The translations under genes and the position numbers were made by a program. Positions 50,948 to 60,622 of a stretch of DNA of 64,000 nucleotides are shown here, piece by piece. The notes beneath the pieces are model-generated. The model ran no database searches. It saw only the letters and a list, made by a program, of their open reading frames with translations, and was not told the DNA's origin. The DNA is from Streptomyces sp. BA2 (GTDB lineage Bacteria; Actinomycetota; Actinomycetes; Streptomycetales; Streptomycetaceae). The DNA lies in contig NZ_WSRO01000002.1 in NCBI RefSeq assembly GCF_009769735.1, forward strand, positions 7,489,001-7,553,000. The letters run 5' to 3'. Positions within the stretch are counted from its first letter, which is position 1, and the number at the start of each line of letters is the position of its first letter.

Positions 50948-51049
50948 GGAGCCTCATGCACCGGGCCCTTCAGGGTGCCTGTCCGTTGTCAGCGAAGTTA
51001 GTCGCTGTGTCAGTGAACGCAGTCGCCCTCACGTGTCCGGGTCGCCAGC

Positions 51050-51775
51050 TCACGCGTCACGAAGAGGTTCGGGCCGAATGAAGTCCTCCGGATCTTGGCT
51101 AATCCGCATCTCGCTTGTCCGTCTAGAGGGCAACTCCACCCCGACCAGAGGCGTGTCGTCCGGATGATGGAAGACCGCGGATCGCGCACTGAACGCGAAC
51201 CGCTGATTGAAGTCCTGGGCTAGTGCCGCAGTCGGCGCCCCCGTGCGGTCCGGAGCTCCGGGAGCCGACATCAGCAGCACCACCTGCCTGGCGAGGGGAA
51301 TCGCGACCCCAGCGGCCGTTGCCAGGCCCACGCCTATCCAGGGCGGTCTCCGAGGGTCACGTATTAGGGTCACGGGGTGGTCCGACGTGATCAACCTTTT
51401 GCGCTTGAATCGGTACAAAACCCAACCGCGCTGCATCAGGACATCAGCTGCCGCCGGGATGCCGCTAGCCATGTTCGCCAGGTGGTGTACGACTGGGGGC
51501 TTCACGGTGTAGCTGGAGAAGTCCGTCTTCTCGGCCCACTTCCGCTCGACCTCTTCGTCACAGACCGGTCCGCCAGACTCCGATTCGAGCCGTTCGCGCA
51601 ACCCCTGCTTTCCCTCGATCGCCAACGTGATCTTCGTCAGGTGGTCGAACACCTCGTTGGCAGCCCGCCTCCTGGCCGGGACCCGCAAAAACTGTGCAGC
51701 GACCCAGTCCGTCATCGTCTTTCGTTCGGCTGCTGGTAGCGGCCAGCAGTCTTCATCGACCACCATTCGGAGCAC
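51050..51775 (-). pseudogene. DUF4238-like protein, 5'-truncated
   Basis: The minus-strand frame has the DUF4238-type layout: VLRMVVDEDCWPLPAAERKT, LTKITLAIEGKQGL, then KRKRLITSDHPVTLIRDP and IPLARQVVLLMSAPG. The family normally has about 90 further N-terminal residues, starting with a His-Val-Pro motif. Here the frame is open only to about 51835 (FTDPLEGEAAHV) and then ends. The remaining part shows no internal damage. Family function is unknown. Confidence 0.6.
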
Positions 51776-51915
51776 GTGGGCGGCTTCCCCCTCCAGCGGG
51801 TCTGTAAAGCTAACGGTGTTTCTGGGGTTGTTGGGGATTCAGCGACGGGCGGCGGAGAGCCGAGCGCCGGGTTCTCCGGGCCAACGTCGAGTACAGCCCT
51901 TCGCGAGCTGACCTG

Positions 51916-52254
51916 TCAGGAGACCGTCGACTGCGGCAGCTTGTCGAGGTCTTCGCGATAGACGATCTCGTCGAAGCGCAGGCCAGACCGTGCTTGGTGG
52001 GCAGCTCGGTGACGATAGCGTCGAGCTGTGCGCAGTGTTCCTTGGTGCGGCTGCATGTACGCCTGGCTCGGTTCGTCGGCGAGTACGTCGTTCGTGCGCT
52101 CGCGGATCTATCAGGGGCCGCTCCATGGGTTCGAGGTGCTCTGAACGTGACGCCGTGTTTTTTTCCCTGTTCTGGTCGGCCGGTATCAGGGGTGGGCTGT
52201 TGAGTGAGGGCGATTGCGCAAGTTCTGCGGCGTCCGAGCAGAGGCGAGCTAGGA
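51916..52254 (-). other. debris with the end of an unidentified gene
   Basis: The minus-strand frame ending at TGA 51916-51918 reads LRFDEIVYREDLDKLPQSTV, with good codon bias. Just upstream, in another frame, HCAQLDAIVTELPTKHG continues the sense. It looks like the last ~45 codons of a frameshifted gene. The remaining bases to the IS110 relic show no gene. Confidence 0.35.
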
Positions 52255-52835
52255 GCGGGAGGGCGGGTGGGTGTCCCGGGTCGGGGGTCTGACTCATGAC
52301 TTGCCTGACCGAAAAGTGTGACCGAAAAGTGTCCGAGTGTCACAGTGTCGGCTGTTGGCCGGGGATGGTGTGTTGTCGGTGCCGGGCTGGCGGGGCGTGT
52401 CCCGATAGGGGCCTGCCGATCACCACGGCCTACTCACGAACCTGACCGTCCGACGCGGCCCGGTACCGGCAGCACAGTCACACGTCATCGGACGGGAAGG
52501 GGAGCGGGCTTAGCCAGTTCGACCAAGTTCAGAACGGCTCGGCGATGAGGCGTCGTTGGCACGCTTCATTCGGGGTCACCTCGTTGCACCTTCCTTGAGC
52601 CGCCGGCAGTTCCTCACCTCAACCGCGACGGCGGCCGGCAGGCCGATGCCGTGCTGCACCGGGTCGGCTTTCCCGTGCCCGCCGGTGGCCCCTGCACCGC
52701 CGACTACTATTGGCGCCGGATCAAGGGGGGCAAGGCCCGGCGTGAAAGCGTCCGTTGCACGGAATGTGATGCGGCCCGTGAGGTCTTCCAGCTGGTCGGA
52801 CGGCTACAGCACGGACCCCGCTCATAGGGGCTGTC
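52255..52835 (+). mobile_element. internally deleted IS110-type relic (copy B)
   Basis: ATAGGGGC occurs at 52405-52412 and 52824-52831, as in copy A. The non-coding left end (GCCTGCCGATCACCACGGCC and on to about 52505) and about 150 bp outside it match copy A. Here the N-terminal codons are gone, and about 73 C-terminal codons remain. A 13-bp tandem duplication (GACCGAAAAGTGT twice, about 52307-52332) distinguishes this copy. The right end abuts the pcaL start region. Confidence 0.6.
52600..52827 (+). pseudogene. IS110-type transposase C-terminus
   Basis: The frame reads PHLNRDGGRQADAVLHRVGF, TADYYWRRIKGGKARRESVR and ends AAREVFQLVGRLQHGPRS at TAG 52825-52827. The NRDGGRQA...LHR region and the basic ending are those of the IS110 Tnp_20 domain. 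The tail is the same as in copy A. The catalytic Ser region and the whole DEDD domain are missing. Confidence 0.65.
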
Positions 52836-52859
52836 GTGACAGATGAGAGGGTCAGGCGA

Positions 52860-54158
52860 GTGAGTGAGACACCGAAGAGCACCCTGCAGCACCGCTTTGA
52901 CGGGCCAGAAGACGCCCCTGTCCTGATCTTGGGTCCCTCACTGGGTACCACATGGCACATGTGGGACCGGCAGGTACCCGAGCTGGTCAAGCAGTGGCGC
53001 GTGTTCCGCTTCGACATGCCTGGACACGGGGGCGCCCCCGCGCACCCCTGTGGCTCGGTCGGTGAGCTCGCTCAGCGGCTTCTTGCCACGCTCGACGAAG
53101 TCGGCGTGCAGCGCTTCGGCTACGCGGGCTGCGCGTTCGGCGGCGCGATCGGCGCCGAGCTCGCCCTGCGGCACCCGCAGCGCGTCGCCTCCCTGGCGTT
53201 GATCTCCGCCTCGCCGCGCTTCGGCAGCGCCGACGAGTTCCGTCAGCGCGGGGTGATAGTGCGGAGCAATGGCCTCGACCCCATCGCGCGTACGTCCCCC
53301 GAGCGCTGGTTCACGCCCGGCTTCGCCGCCGCGCAGCCCGCGATCACCGACTGGGCCGTACAGATGGTGCGTACGACCGACCCGGGCTGCTACATCGCCG
53401 CCTGCGAGGCACTCGCCGCCTTCGACGTGCGTGCCGAGCTGGGGCGAATAGGGGTGCCCACTCTCGTTCTGGTCGGGTCCGAGGACCAGGTCACCGGGCA
53501 GGGCGAGGCCCGCACCCTCGTCGCGGGCATCCCCGACTCCCGCCTCGCCGTGGTGCCGGCGGCCTCCCACCTCGCTCCCGTCGAGCAGCCCGCGGCCGTC
53601 ACCGACCTTCTCGTACGTCACTTCTCCACCGCCTGGCCGCTCGCGCACGACGCCACCGGTTCGCACGCGGCGATCAGCGCCCCGCCGGTCAAGCCGGTCC
53701 TCGCCCCCTCGTCGCCCGTCTTCCCCGTCGCCGAGATCGGTCCCACGGAGCAGCCCGAGGCCGTGGGCGGCGGACGCCCCGACCCGTACGAAGTGGGGAT
53801 CAAGGTCCGCCGCGAGGTGCTCGGCGACGCGCACGTCGACCGCACGCTCGCCGAGGCCGACGACTTCTCCACGGACTACCAGGAGCTCATCACGCGCTAC
53901 GCGTGGGGCGAGGTCTGGAACCGGCCGGGCCTCGACCGGCGCTCCCGCAGCTGCGTCACCCTCACCGCGCTCGTCGCGGGCGGCCACCTCGACGAGCTGG
54001 CCTTCCACACCCGCGCGGCCCTGCGCAACGGCCTCACCCCGCAGGAGATCAAGGAAGTGCTGCTCCAGGCGGCCGTCTACTGCGGCGTACCCGCGGCGAA
54101 CTCCGCCTTCAAGGTCGCCCAGGCCGTGATCCGTGAGGAAACCACGCCTCAGGAGTAG
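52860..54158 (+). CDS. pcaL: 3-oxoadipate enol-lactonase / 4-carboxymuconolactone decarboxylase fusion
   Basis: A 432-residue two-domain protein. Residues 1-~255 are an alpha/beta-hydrolase (ILGPSLGTTWHMWDRQVPEL, then SHLAPVEQPAAV with the His). A Pro/Ala linker leads to the decarboxylase domain from about residue 310 (GIKVRREVLGDAHVDRTL, then YAWGEVWNRPGLDRRSRS and LQAAVYCGVPAAN). These are the two late steps of protocatechuate catabolism. The nucleophile elbow reads AGCAFGG, so the usual Ser is Ala here. GTG 52860 has an upstream GAGAGGG; GTG 52836 lies in the IS110 end. Other pca genes are absent; the IS110 relic may have removed them. Confidence 0.88.
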   Translation: MSETPKSTLQHRFDGPEDAPVLILGPSLGTTWHMWDRQVPELVKQWRVFRFDMPGHGGAPAHPCGSVGELAQRLLATLDEVGVQRFGYAGCAFGGAIGAELALRHPQRVASLALISASPRFGSADEFRQRGVIVRSNGLDPIARTSPERWFTPGFAAAQPAITDWAVQMVRTTDPGCYIAACEALAAFDVRAELGRIGVPTLVLVGSEDQVTGQGEARTLVAGIPDSRLAVVPAASHLAPVEQPAAVTDLLVRHFSTAWPLAHDATGSHAAISAPPVKPVLAPSSPVFPVAEIGPTEQPEAVGGGRPDPYEVGIKVRREVLGDAHVDRTLAEADDFSTDYQELITRYAWGEVWNRPGLDRRSRSCVTLTALVAGGHLDELAFHTRAALRNGLTPQEIKEVLLQAAVYCGVPAANSAFKVAQAVIREETTPQE

Positions 54159-54170
54159 CAGGATGGGGAC

Positions 54171-54824
54171 ATGACGACTGCCGCGAAGCGCATCAAGCTC
54201 ACGAAGAAGACGCACGCCTGTGTCCGCCTGGAGCGGGACGGCCGGAGTCTCGTCATCGACCCGGGCGGCTTCAGCGAGGAGGACGCGGCGCTCGGCGCCG
54301 ACGCGATCCTCGTCACGCACGAGCACCCCGACCACTTCAACGAGGACCGGCTGCGCGCGGGCCTGGAGGCCAACCCCGCCGCCGAGATCTGGACCCTGCG
54401 CTCCGTCGCGGAGAAGATCTCGGCGGCCTTCCCCGGGCGGGTGCACACCGTCGGGCACGGCGACACCTTCGAGGCCGCCGGGTTCGACGTGCAGGTGCAC
54501 GGCGAGCTGCACGCCGTGATCCATCCGGACATCCCGCGGATCACCAATGTCGGATATCTGGTGGAGGGCTCGGTCTTCCACCCGGGAGACGCGCTGACGG
54601 TGCCCGAGCAGCCGGTGGACACGCTGATGCTGCCGGTGATGGCGCCCTGGAACAAGATCTCCGAGGTCATCGACTACGTACGCGAGGTCAAGCCCCAGCG
54701 TGCCTACGACATCCACGACGCGCTGCTCACGGACCTGGCCCGGCCGATCTACGACTCCCAGATCGGGTCCCTCGGCGGCGCCGAGCACCTGCGGCTCACG
54801 CCGGGGGAGTCCGCGGAGCTGTGA
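54171..54824 (+). CDS. UlaG-like metallo-beta-lactamase-fold hydrolase
   Basis: A 217-residue protein: SLVIDPGGFSEED, ILVTHEHPDHFNEDRL (HxHxDH, near residue 51), GHGDTFEAAGFDVQVHGELH and VFHPGDALTVPEQPVD. This is the short UlaG/YtnP-like group without added domains. It starts 12 bp after the pcaL stop and is followed by xthA, in a plus-strand run. The substrate is unknown. Confidence 0.88.
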   Translation: MTTAAKRIKLTKKTHACVRLERDGRSLVIDPGGFSEEDAALGADAILVTHEHPDHFNEDRLRAGLEANPAAEIWTLRSVAEKISAAFPGRVHTVGHGDTFEAAGFDVQVHGELHAVIHPDIPRITNVGYLVEGSVFHPGDALTVPEQPVDTLMLPVMAPWNKISEVIDYVREVKPQRAYDIHDALLTDLARPIYDSQIGSLGGAEHLRLTPGESAEL

Positions 54825-54871
54825 CCGGGCGGGGCCCGGGACTGTCAGTGGCGCCCGGTAGGTTGTGAAGC

Positions 54872-55651
54872 ATGCGCATTGCCACCTGGAACGTGAACTC
54901 GATCACTGCTCGGCTGCCCAGGCTGCTCGCCTGGCTGGAGAGCAGCGGTACGGATGTGCTGTGCATCCAGGAGACCAAGACCACCGCGGAGCAGTTCCCC
55001 GCCGCCGAGCTGCGCGAGCTCGGCTACGAGTCGGTGGTGAACGCGACCGGCAGGTGGAACGGCGTCGCGCTGGTCTCCCGCGTGGGCCTCGACGACGTGA
55101 CGACGGGGCTGCCCGGCGGTCCCGACTACGACGGGATCCAGGAGCCGCGCGCGATCTCCGCCACCTGCGGCCCCGCCCGGGTCTGGTCGGTGTATGTGCC
55201 GAACGGCCGCGAGGTGGACCACGCGCACTACGCGTACAAGTTGCAGTGGTTCGAGGCGCTGAAGGCCGCGGTCGCCGCCGATTCGGCGGGCGACCGGCCG
55301 TTCGCGGTCCTCGGGGACTTCAACGTGGCGCCGACCGACGCGGACGTCTGGGACCCCGCCCTGTTCGAGGGCGCCACGCACGTGACACCCGCCGAGCGTG
55401 CGGCGCTCGCCGCGCTGCGGGAGGCGGGCCTCTCGGACGTCGTGCCGCGGCCCCTCAAGTACGACCACCCGTTCACGTACTGGGACTACCGCCAGCTCGG
55501 CTTCCCCAAGAACAAGGGGATGCGCATCGACCTGGTGTACGGGAACGAGGCGTTCACGAAGGCCGTGACGGACTCGTACGTGGACCGTGAGGAGCGCAAG
55601 GGCAAGGGCGCGTCCGATCACGCACCGGTCGTGGTGGACCTCGACGTGTGA
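54872..55651 (+). CDS. xthA: exodeoxyribonuclease III
   Basis: A 259-residue EEP-fold nuclease. MRIATWNVNSITARLPRLL supplies the first metal Asn, CIQETKT the Glu, and SVYVPNGREV the Tyr. FAVLGDFNVAPTDADVWD holds the D-x-N pair, RIDLVYGNEAF the Asp, and KGASDHAPVVVDL the terminal Asp-His. It acts as the AP endonuclease/3' exonuclease of base-excision repair. It has its own start 47 bp after the UlaG-like gene. Confidence 0.95.
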   Translation: MRIATWNVNSITARLPRLLAWLESSGTDVLCIQETKTTAEQFPAAELRELGYESVVNATGRWNGVALVSRVGLDDVTTGLPGGPDYDGIQEPRAISATCGPARVWSVYVPNGREVDHAHYAYKLQWFEALKAAVAADSAGDRPFAVLGDFNVAPTDADVWDPALFEGATHVTPAERAALAALREAGLSDVVPRPLKYDHPFTYWDYRQLGFPKNKGMRIDLVYGNEAFTKAVTDSYVDREERKGKGASDHAPVVVDLDV

Positions 55652-55656
55652 CGTGA

Positions 55657-55685
55657 AGCGGTGAGCGGTGAGCGGTGAGCGGTGC
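55657..55685. repeat. GCGGTGA tandem repeat
   Basis: Four units of GCGGTGA (the last incomplete) lie directly after the xthA stop, in the convergent gap before the SGNH gene. It may have arisen by slippage; no hairpin is formed by it. Confidence 0.6.
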
Positions 55686-55731
55686 CGCCGGGCCGGAGAC
55701 TTACCTGCCGGCGGCGCCCGCCGCCCGTTCC

Positions 55732-57513
55732 CTACGGCTCAAGCACCCGCAGATCCACCGACTCCGCGATCGCGGCGAGCCCCGCGTCCCCCGGATGCAG
55801 ATGGTCTCCGCTGTCGTACGCGGCCAGCATCCGCGCCGGATTCACCGGATCCCGCAGCACCGCGTCGAAGTCGAGGACGGCGTCGAAGTCATCGCCGCCC
55901 CGCAGATAGGCGTTGACCTTCACCCGCTCGGCATCCGCCGCCGCGGTGCACAGCGTCTCGCCCTGGCAGGGCGCGATCGTCGCGGCCACCACGCGCAGAC
56001 CCCGGGCGTGCGCCCGCTCGGCGATCTCCCGCATCCCGGCGACGACTTGATCCGCCGACGCACCCCACCGCACGTCATTGACGCCTTCGAAGACGACGAC
56101 CGTACGGGCCGACGTCTGGGCGAACACGTCACGGTCCAGGCGGTGCAGCGCGCTCACGCCGCCCGTGTCGGTGGAGACACCGTCGCCGGGGTAGCGGTCC
56201 GTGATCACGCGATTCGCCGAGATCCCCTGGTTGAGGACTCCAAAGCGCGGCACCTCGTCCTGCTGGAGCAGCCGTGTCGCAAGGACGTTGGGCCAGCGGT
56301 GGTTCGCGTCCTGCGTCGACTTCACGCCGTCCGTGACGGAGTCGCCGAGCAGCACCACGGACCCGGGACCACCGCCCACGTCGACCCCCGTGAGCAGCGG
56401 CCACGTAGAGATCATCGACGTGTACGCCGCCGGGGAGCCGTCGGCCGCGTGGTCGCCGGGGCCGCTCACGTACGAGCGCTGGATGGCCTGGCTGTGGACG
56501 GGCGCGGTCGTCACCGTCTCCGGGAGGTGGAAGCTCACCAGGAGATTGGTGTCCTCGGGCACATCGAAGTCGAGCGGATCGCTGAACGCCTGTGCCCCCG
56601 CGGGGATTTGGGTGCCCGCCTCGCCCCGGAACGACAGCCGCTCCGGCTCGCCCCGCGCCCCGGCACCGGCTTCCTGCACCGCCACCGTCGCGCTCCCGAT
56701 CCGTACCGGCGCCGAGGCGAAGGTGTTGTCGAGCCGGATCCGCACCCGAGGTCCGCCCGTGCTGGTGTGGACGACGAGCCGCACGGTCCGGTCGGCCCAC
56801 GGGCCCACTGCCGTGTACCCGGCCGTCGACGTCGACCAGCTGCCGGTCCACCCCTTGGCCGGCTGCCGCACGGAGAGCGAGAAGACGTGCAGATCCGGGG
56901 CGCCCGGGTCCTTCGGCAGGGTCACCGAAGCGACCTCGCGCCCGCGCGCCAGCGGCACGGTCACGGCGTACAGCCGTGCCTTCTCGGCGAGTTGGCCGCC
57001 CGGAGTGTTCACATGCGGCAGCGCGACCGCCTTCGTGGCGAGCGGGCCCGCGCGCCAGTCCGGTGCCGTCAGGCGGTACGTCCCCTTCGAACCGTCCCGG
57101 TAGCGCACCGTCCCCGTGCCGCTCGCCTCGCCGCCCGTGCCCGCGACCAGGAACGCCAGGGCGTCCCCGCGCCCGCGCACCCGTACGGACTGCCCGTCGG
57201 CGCGGACGTTGTCCGCCTCGCCCGCGGCCGTGCGGGGCAGGGTGAGCCGCGCCCCGTCCACCGCGAGCGAGCGGCCGGGTGTCCAGCCCGCCGCGTCGAG
57301 GTCCCGCGCCGACAGCGAGCCACCCGAGCCGTCGAAGTCCGCGTCGCCGGGGCGGGCGTCGTCACTGACCGCCCTGTTGTCGAAGAGCCGCTCCAAGGGG
57401 AGCGGCTCGGGTCTGTGCGGGGCGGCTTGCGCCGTCGCCACGGGGACGAGGCCGGCGAGTACCGCGAGAACGGCTGCCGCACCCCATGAACGCCGGCCTG
57501 GACGTTGGAGCAT
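55732..57513 (-). CDS. secreted SGNH/GDSL hydrolase with N-terminal beta domain
   Basis: About 593 residues. A signal peptide (basic start, AAAVLAVLAGLVPVATAQA) ends near residue 35. About 330 residues of beta-rich sequence follow. The SGNH hydrolase then has VVLLGDSVTDGVKS (block I Ser), NQGISANR (block II), FEGVNDVRW (block III) and GDHLHPGDAG (block V Asp-His). ATG 57513 has GGGGGTC five bases upstream; ATG 57525 has no site. Such enzymes deacetylate or de-esterify polysaccharides outside the cell. It is convergent with xthA. Confidence 0.88.
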   Translation of the reverse strand: MLQRPGRRSWGAAAVLAVLAGLVPVATAQAAPHRPEPLPLERLFDNRAVSDDARPGDADFDGSGGSLSARDLDAAGWTPGRSLAVDGARLTLPRTAAGEADNVRADGQSVRVRGRGDALAFLVAGTGGEASGTGTVRYRDGSKGTYRLTAPDWRAGPLATKAVALPHVNTPGGQLAEKARLYAVTVPLARGREVASVTLPKDPGAPDLHVFSLSVRQPAKGWTGSWSTSTAGYTAVGPWADRTVRLVVHTSTGGPRVRIRLDNTFASAPVRIGSATVAVQEAGAGARGEPERLSFRGEAGTQIPAGAQAFSDPLDFDVPEDTNLLVSFHLPETVTTAPVHSQAIQRSYVSGPGDHAADGSPAAYTSMISTWPLLTGVDVGGGPGSVVLLGDSVTDGVKSTQDANHRWPNVLATRLLQQDEVPRFGVLNQGISANRVITDRYPGDGVSTDTGGVSALHRLDRDVFAQTSARTVVVFEGVNDVRWGASADQVVAGMREIAERAHARGLRVVAATIAPCQGETLCTAAADAERVKVNAYLRGGDDFDAVLDFDAVLRDPVNPARMLAAYDSGDHLHPGDAGLAAIAESVDLRVLEP

Positions 57514-57740
57514 GAAGACCCCCATGGCTGTAGCTGACGCGACGACAGGTGCGCCATGAAGCTAAGGAGGTCGGGGAGAAGCGTCAATGAGGTGCGCGTG
57601 AACACGACCCGAACTCGCCGGGATGCCACGCACCGGCAGTTCGCCGACGCGTCGGGGCACTCGCATGATTCCGTGATCAACTGACGCAAGTTACATTCAT
57701 GGGACCGGCGAGCAGAGGCACCCTCACGGAGAGGCCGATC

Positions 57741-58181
57741 ATGAACATCTCCTTCTTCGGCAGGTGGCGCAGGCAGCAGTCCGCCGAACGGAGCCCAGGA
57801 CTCGCCTCGGCGTTCGACGAGGATCCGGCCGGTGTGGCCGAACTGCTCTCCGAATGCGAGCTGCTGCGCTCCCAGGCGGCCACCGCCGGGCTCGAACTCG
57901 ACGACTCCCCAGCCTCGTTGACCGCGCTCGACCAGCTCCTGCCGCGCTGGCGCGACGACCCCGAACTGCTGCCGTGGCTCGGCAACGACGCGGGTCTGTA
58001 CCTCGGTTCGGTCATCGTCCGCAGGGTGCCCGGCGCCACCTGGCACGTCTGGCCCGGCGGCAGCCCCGTCGTGCGGCTCTCCTCGGGGCGGGAGATCCAG
58101 GTGGTGGAGGCGGGGCTCGACTGGGCGGTGCAGGGCGCTCCCGAGCTGTCCCAGGTCTACGCGGAGGCGTCGGAGACGTAG
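57741..58181 (+). CDS. DUF6278-like small protein
   Basis: A 146-residue soluble protein: MNISFFGRWRRQQSAERSPG, LTALDQLLPRWRDDPELLPW, GNDAGLYLGSVIVRR and VWPGGSPVVRLSSGREIQVV. This is recognisable as a conserved actinobacterial family of unknown function (DUF6278). A GGAGAGG site precedes the ATG. It stands alone between the SGNH gene and the glutamate operon. No catalytic motif is evident. Confidence 0.8.
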   Translation: MNISFFGRWRRQQSAERSPGLASAFDEDPAGVAELLSECELLRSQAATAGLELDDSPASLTALDQLLPRWRDDPELLPWLGNDAGLYLGSVIVRRVPGATWHVWPGGSPVVRLSSGREIQVVEAGLDWAVQGAPELSQVYAEASET

Positions 58182-58302
58182 CCGCGGGATGACGTAAGTG
58201 CAAATACGGTTAATGCCCATAAGTGCGTGTCGTCCAGTAAGTCCCGTTTTCACGTGGATAGTTTGCGCGGACCGACACCGCTGAGAGTGGGCAGGGCAGG
58301 GC

Positions 58303-59046
<744 letters not shown>

Positions 59047-59059
59047 CGGGGGGACAGGC

Positions 59060-59968
59060 ATGATGCGTACGACACGTCTGCTCGCGGCGCTCGTCCTCGC
59101 CGCCTGCGCCGCGACCGCCTGCGGCAAGGAGGGCAGCCCTCCGGTGAAGGGGCCGCAGCCCGACGAACTGCCCAAGTACCAGGTGGCCACGGGGTTCACG
59201 CTGCCGGCCTCCGGCACCTGGAAGAAGGCCAAGAGGCGCGGCCACCTCGTCGTCGGGGCCAAGGAGGACCAGCCGTTCCTCGGCGAGAAGAACCCCGCCA
59301 CCGGGGCGTACACGGGATTCGACATCGAGATCGCCAAGATGATCTCGGCCTCGCTCGGCTTCGACCCGAAGTCGATCCGCTTCAGGACCATCGCGTCGGC
59401 GAACCGCGAGACCGCCCTGCAGAACGGGCAGATCGACTACTACGTCGGCACCTACACCATCAACGATCTCCGCAAGAAGCTCGTCGGCTTCGGCGGCCCC
59501 TACTACATGGCAGGACAGGGCCTGCTCGTGCGCTCCGACGAGGACGACATCAAGGGACCGCAGGACCTGGACGGCAAGAAAGTCTGCTCGGCGGCCGGGT
59601 CGACCCCCTTCCAGCGCATCCAGAAGGACTACCCGAAGGCGACGCTCGTCGCGTACGACACCTACTCGGTCTGTGTCGACAACCTGCTGACCTATCAGGT
59701 CGACGCCGTCACCACCGACGACGCCATCCTGATCGGCTACGCCGCCAAGGTGCCCGACGAGCTCAAGGTGGTCGGCAAGCCGTTCTCCGAGGAGCCCTAC
59801 GGCATCGGCGTCCCCAAGGGCGACAACGCCCTGCGGTTCGCCGTCGACGACGCCCTCGCCGCCCGGGAGAAGAACGGCGACTGGAAGAAGGCCTACGACG
59901 CCACCCTCGGCCTCTCCGGGGTCCCTGCGCCGAAGCCGCCCGCCATCGACCGCTACCCGGCGAGCTGA
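59060..59968 (+). CDS. gluB: glutamate-binding lipoprotein
   Basis: A 302-residue family-3 solute-binding protein. The signal peptide has a basic start (MMRTTRL), a hydrophobic core and a lipobox ending in Cys (candidates in LAACAATAC). The family signature appears as YTGFDIEIAKMISA. The C-lobe contains DLDGKKVCSAAGSTPFQRIQ. It captures glutamate outside the membrane and delivers it to GluCD. Confidence 0.95.
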   Translation: MMRTTRLLAALVLAACAATACGKEGSPPVKGPQPDELPKYQVATGFTLPASGTWKKAKRRGHLVVGAKEDQPFLGEKNPATGAYTGFDIEIAKMISASLGFDPKSIRFRTIASANRETALQNGQIDYYVGTYTINDLRKKLVGFGGPYYMAGQGLLVRSDEDDIKGPQDLDGKKVCSAAGSTPFQRIQKDYPKATLVAYDTYSVCVDNLLTYQVDAVTTDDAILIGYAAKVPDELKVVGKPFSEEPYGIGVPKGDNALRFAVDDALAAREKNGDWKKAYDATLGLSGVPAPKPPAIDRYPAS

Positions 59969-59977
59969 GGAGGCGTC

Positions 59978-60622
59978 GTGGACGTACTGACAGACAACTT
60001 CTCCACCTTCGGCGAAGGGTTCCTCGGCACCGTCGAACTCACCGTCTACGCCTCCCTCCTGGCCCTCGTGCTCGGCTTCATCATGGCGTCGTTCCGGGTG
60101 GCACCGGTCGGCTCCTTCCGGGCGTTCGGCACGGCATGGGTGACGGTCCTGCGCAACACCCCGCTCACGCTGCTCTTCTTCGCGGTGCTGCTCGGGCTCC
60201 CTCGCTTCGGACTCGTCCTGCCCTTCAAGGTGTTCGCCGTCCTCGCACTCGGCTGCTACACCTCCGCCTTCATCTGTGAGGCACTGCGCTCGGGCATCAA
60301 CACCGTCCCCAAGGGCCAGGGCGAGGCCGCCCGCAGCCTGGGGATGACCTTCGGGCAGACACTGTCCATGGTCGTGCTCCCGCAGGCCTTCCGGTCCGTC
60401 ATCTCACCGGTCGGCTCCAACCTCATCGCACTGGCCAAGAACTCGGCGATCGCGGGCGCGTTCAGCGTCACCGAGCTGCTCGGCACGTACAAGACGCTCA
60501 GTGAGCTCGGCTACAACATCATCTGGACGTTCGTCTGGATCGCCGTCGGCTACCTGATCATCACCCTCGCCATCAGCGCCATCTTCAATGTCCTCGAAAA
60601 GCGCTGGGGAGTCGCCCGATGA
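59978..60622 (+). CDS. gluC: glutamate ABC transporter permease
   Basis: A 214-residue permease with five helices. The EAA coupling loop is EALRSGINTVPKGQGEAARS followed by LGMTFGQTLSMVVLPQA. GTG start 9 bp after gluB. The stop overlaps the gluD start (ATGA at 60619-60622), giving translational coupling of the two permease subunits. Confidence 0.95.
   Translation: MDVLTDNFSTFGEGFLGTVELTVYASLLALVLGFIMASFRVAPVGSFRAFGTAWVTVLRNTPLTLLFFAVLLGLPRFGLVLPFKVFAVLALGCYTSAFICEALRSGINTVPKGQGEAARSLGMTFGQTLSMVVLPQAFRSVISPVGSNLIALAKNSAIAGAFSVTELLGTYKTLSELGYNIIWTFVWIAVGYLIITLAISAIFNVLEKRWGVAR

Noticed and set aside
55657..55685. GCGGTGA array considered as a CRISPR-like or regulatory repeat
   Set aside because: Only four contiguous 7-bp units without spacers; ordinary slippage repeat in a convergent gap.
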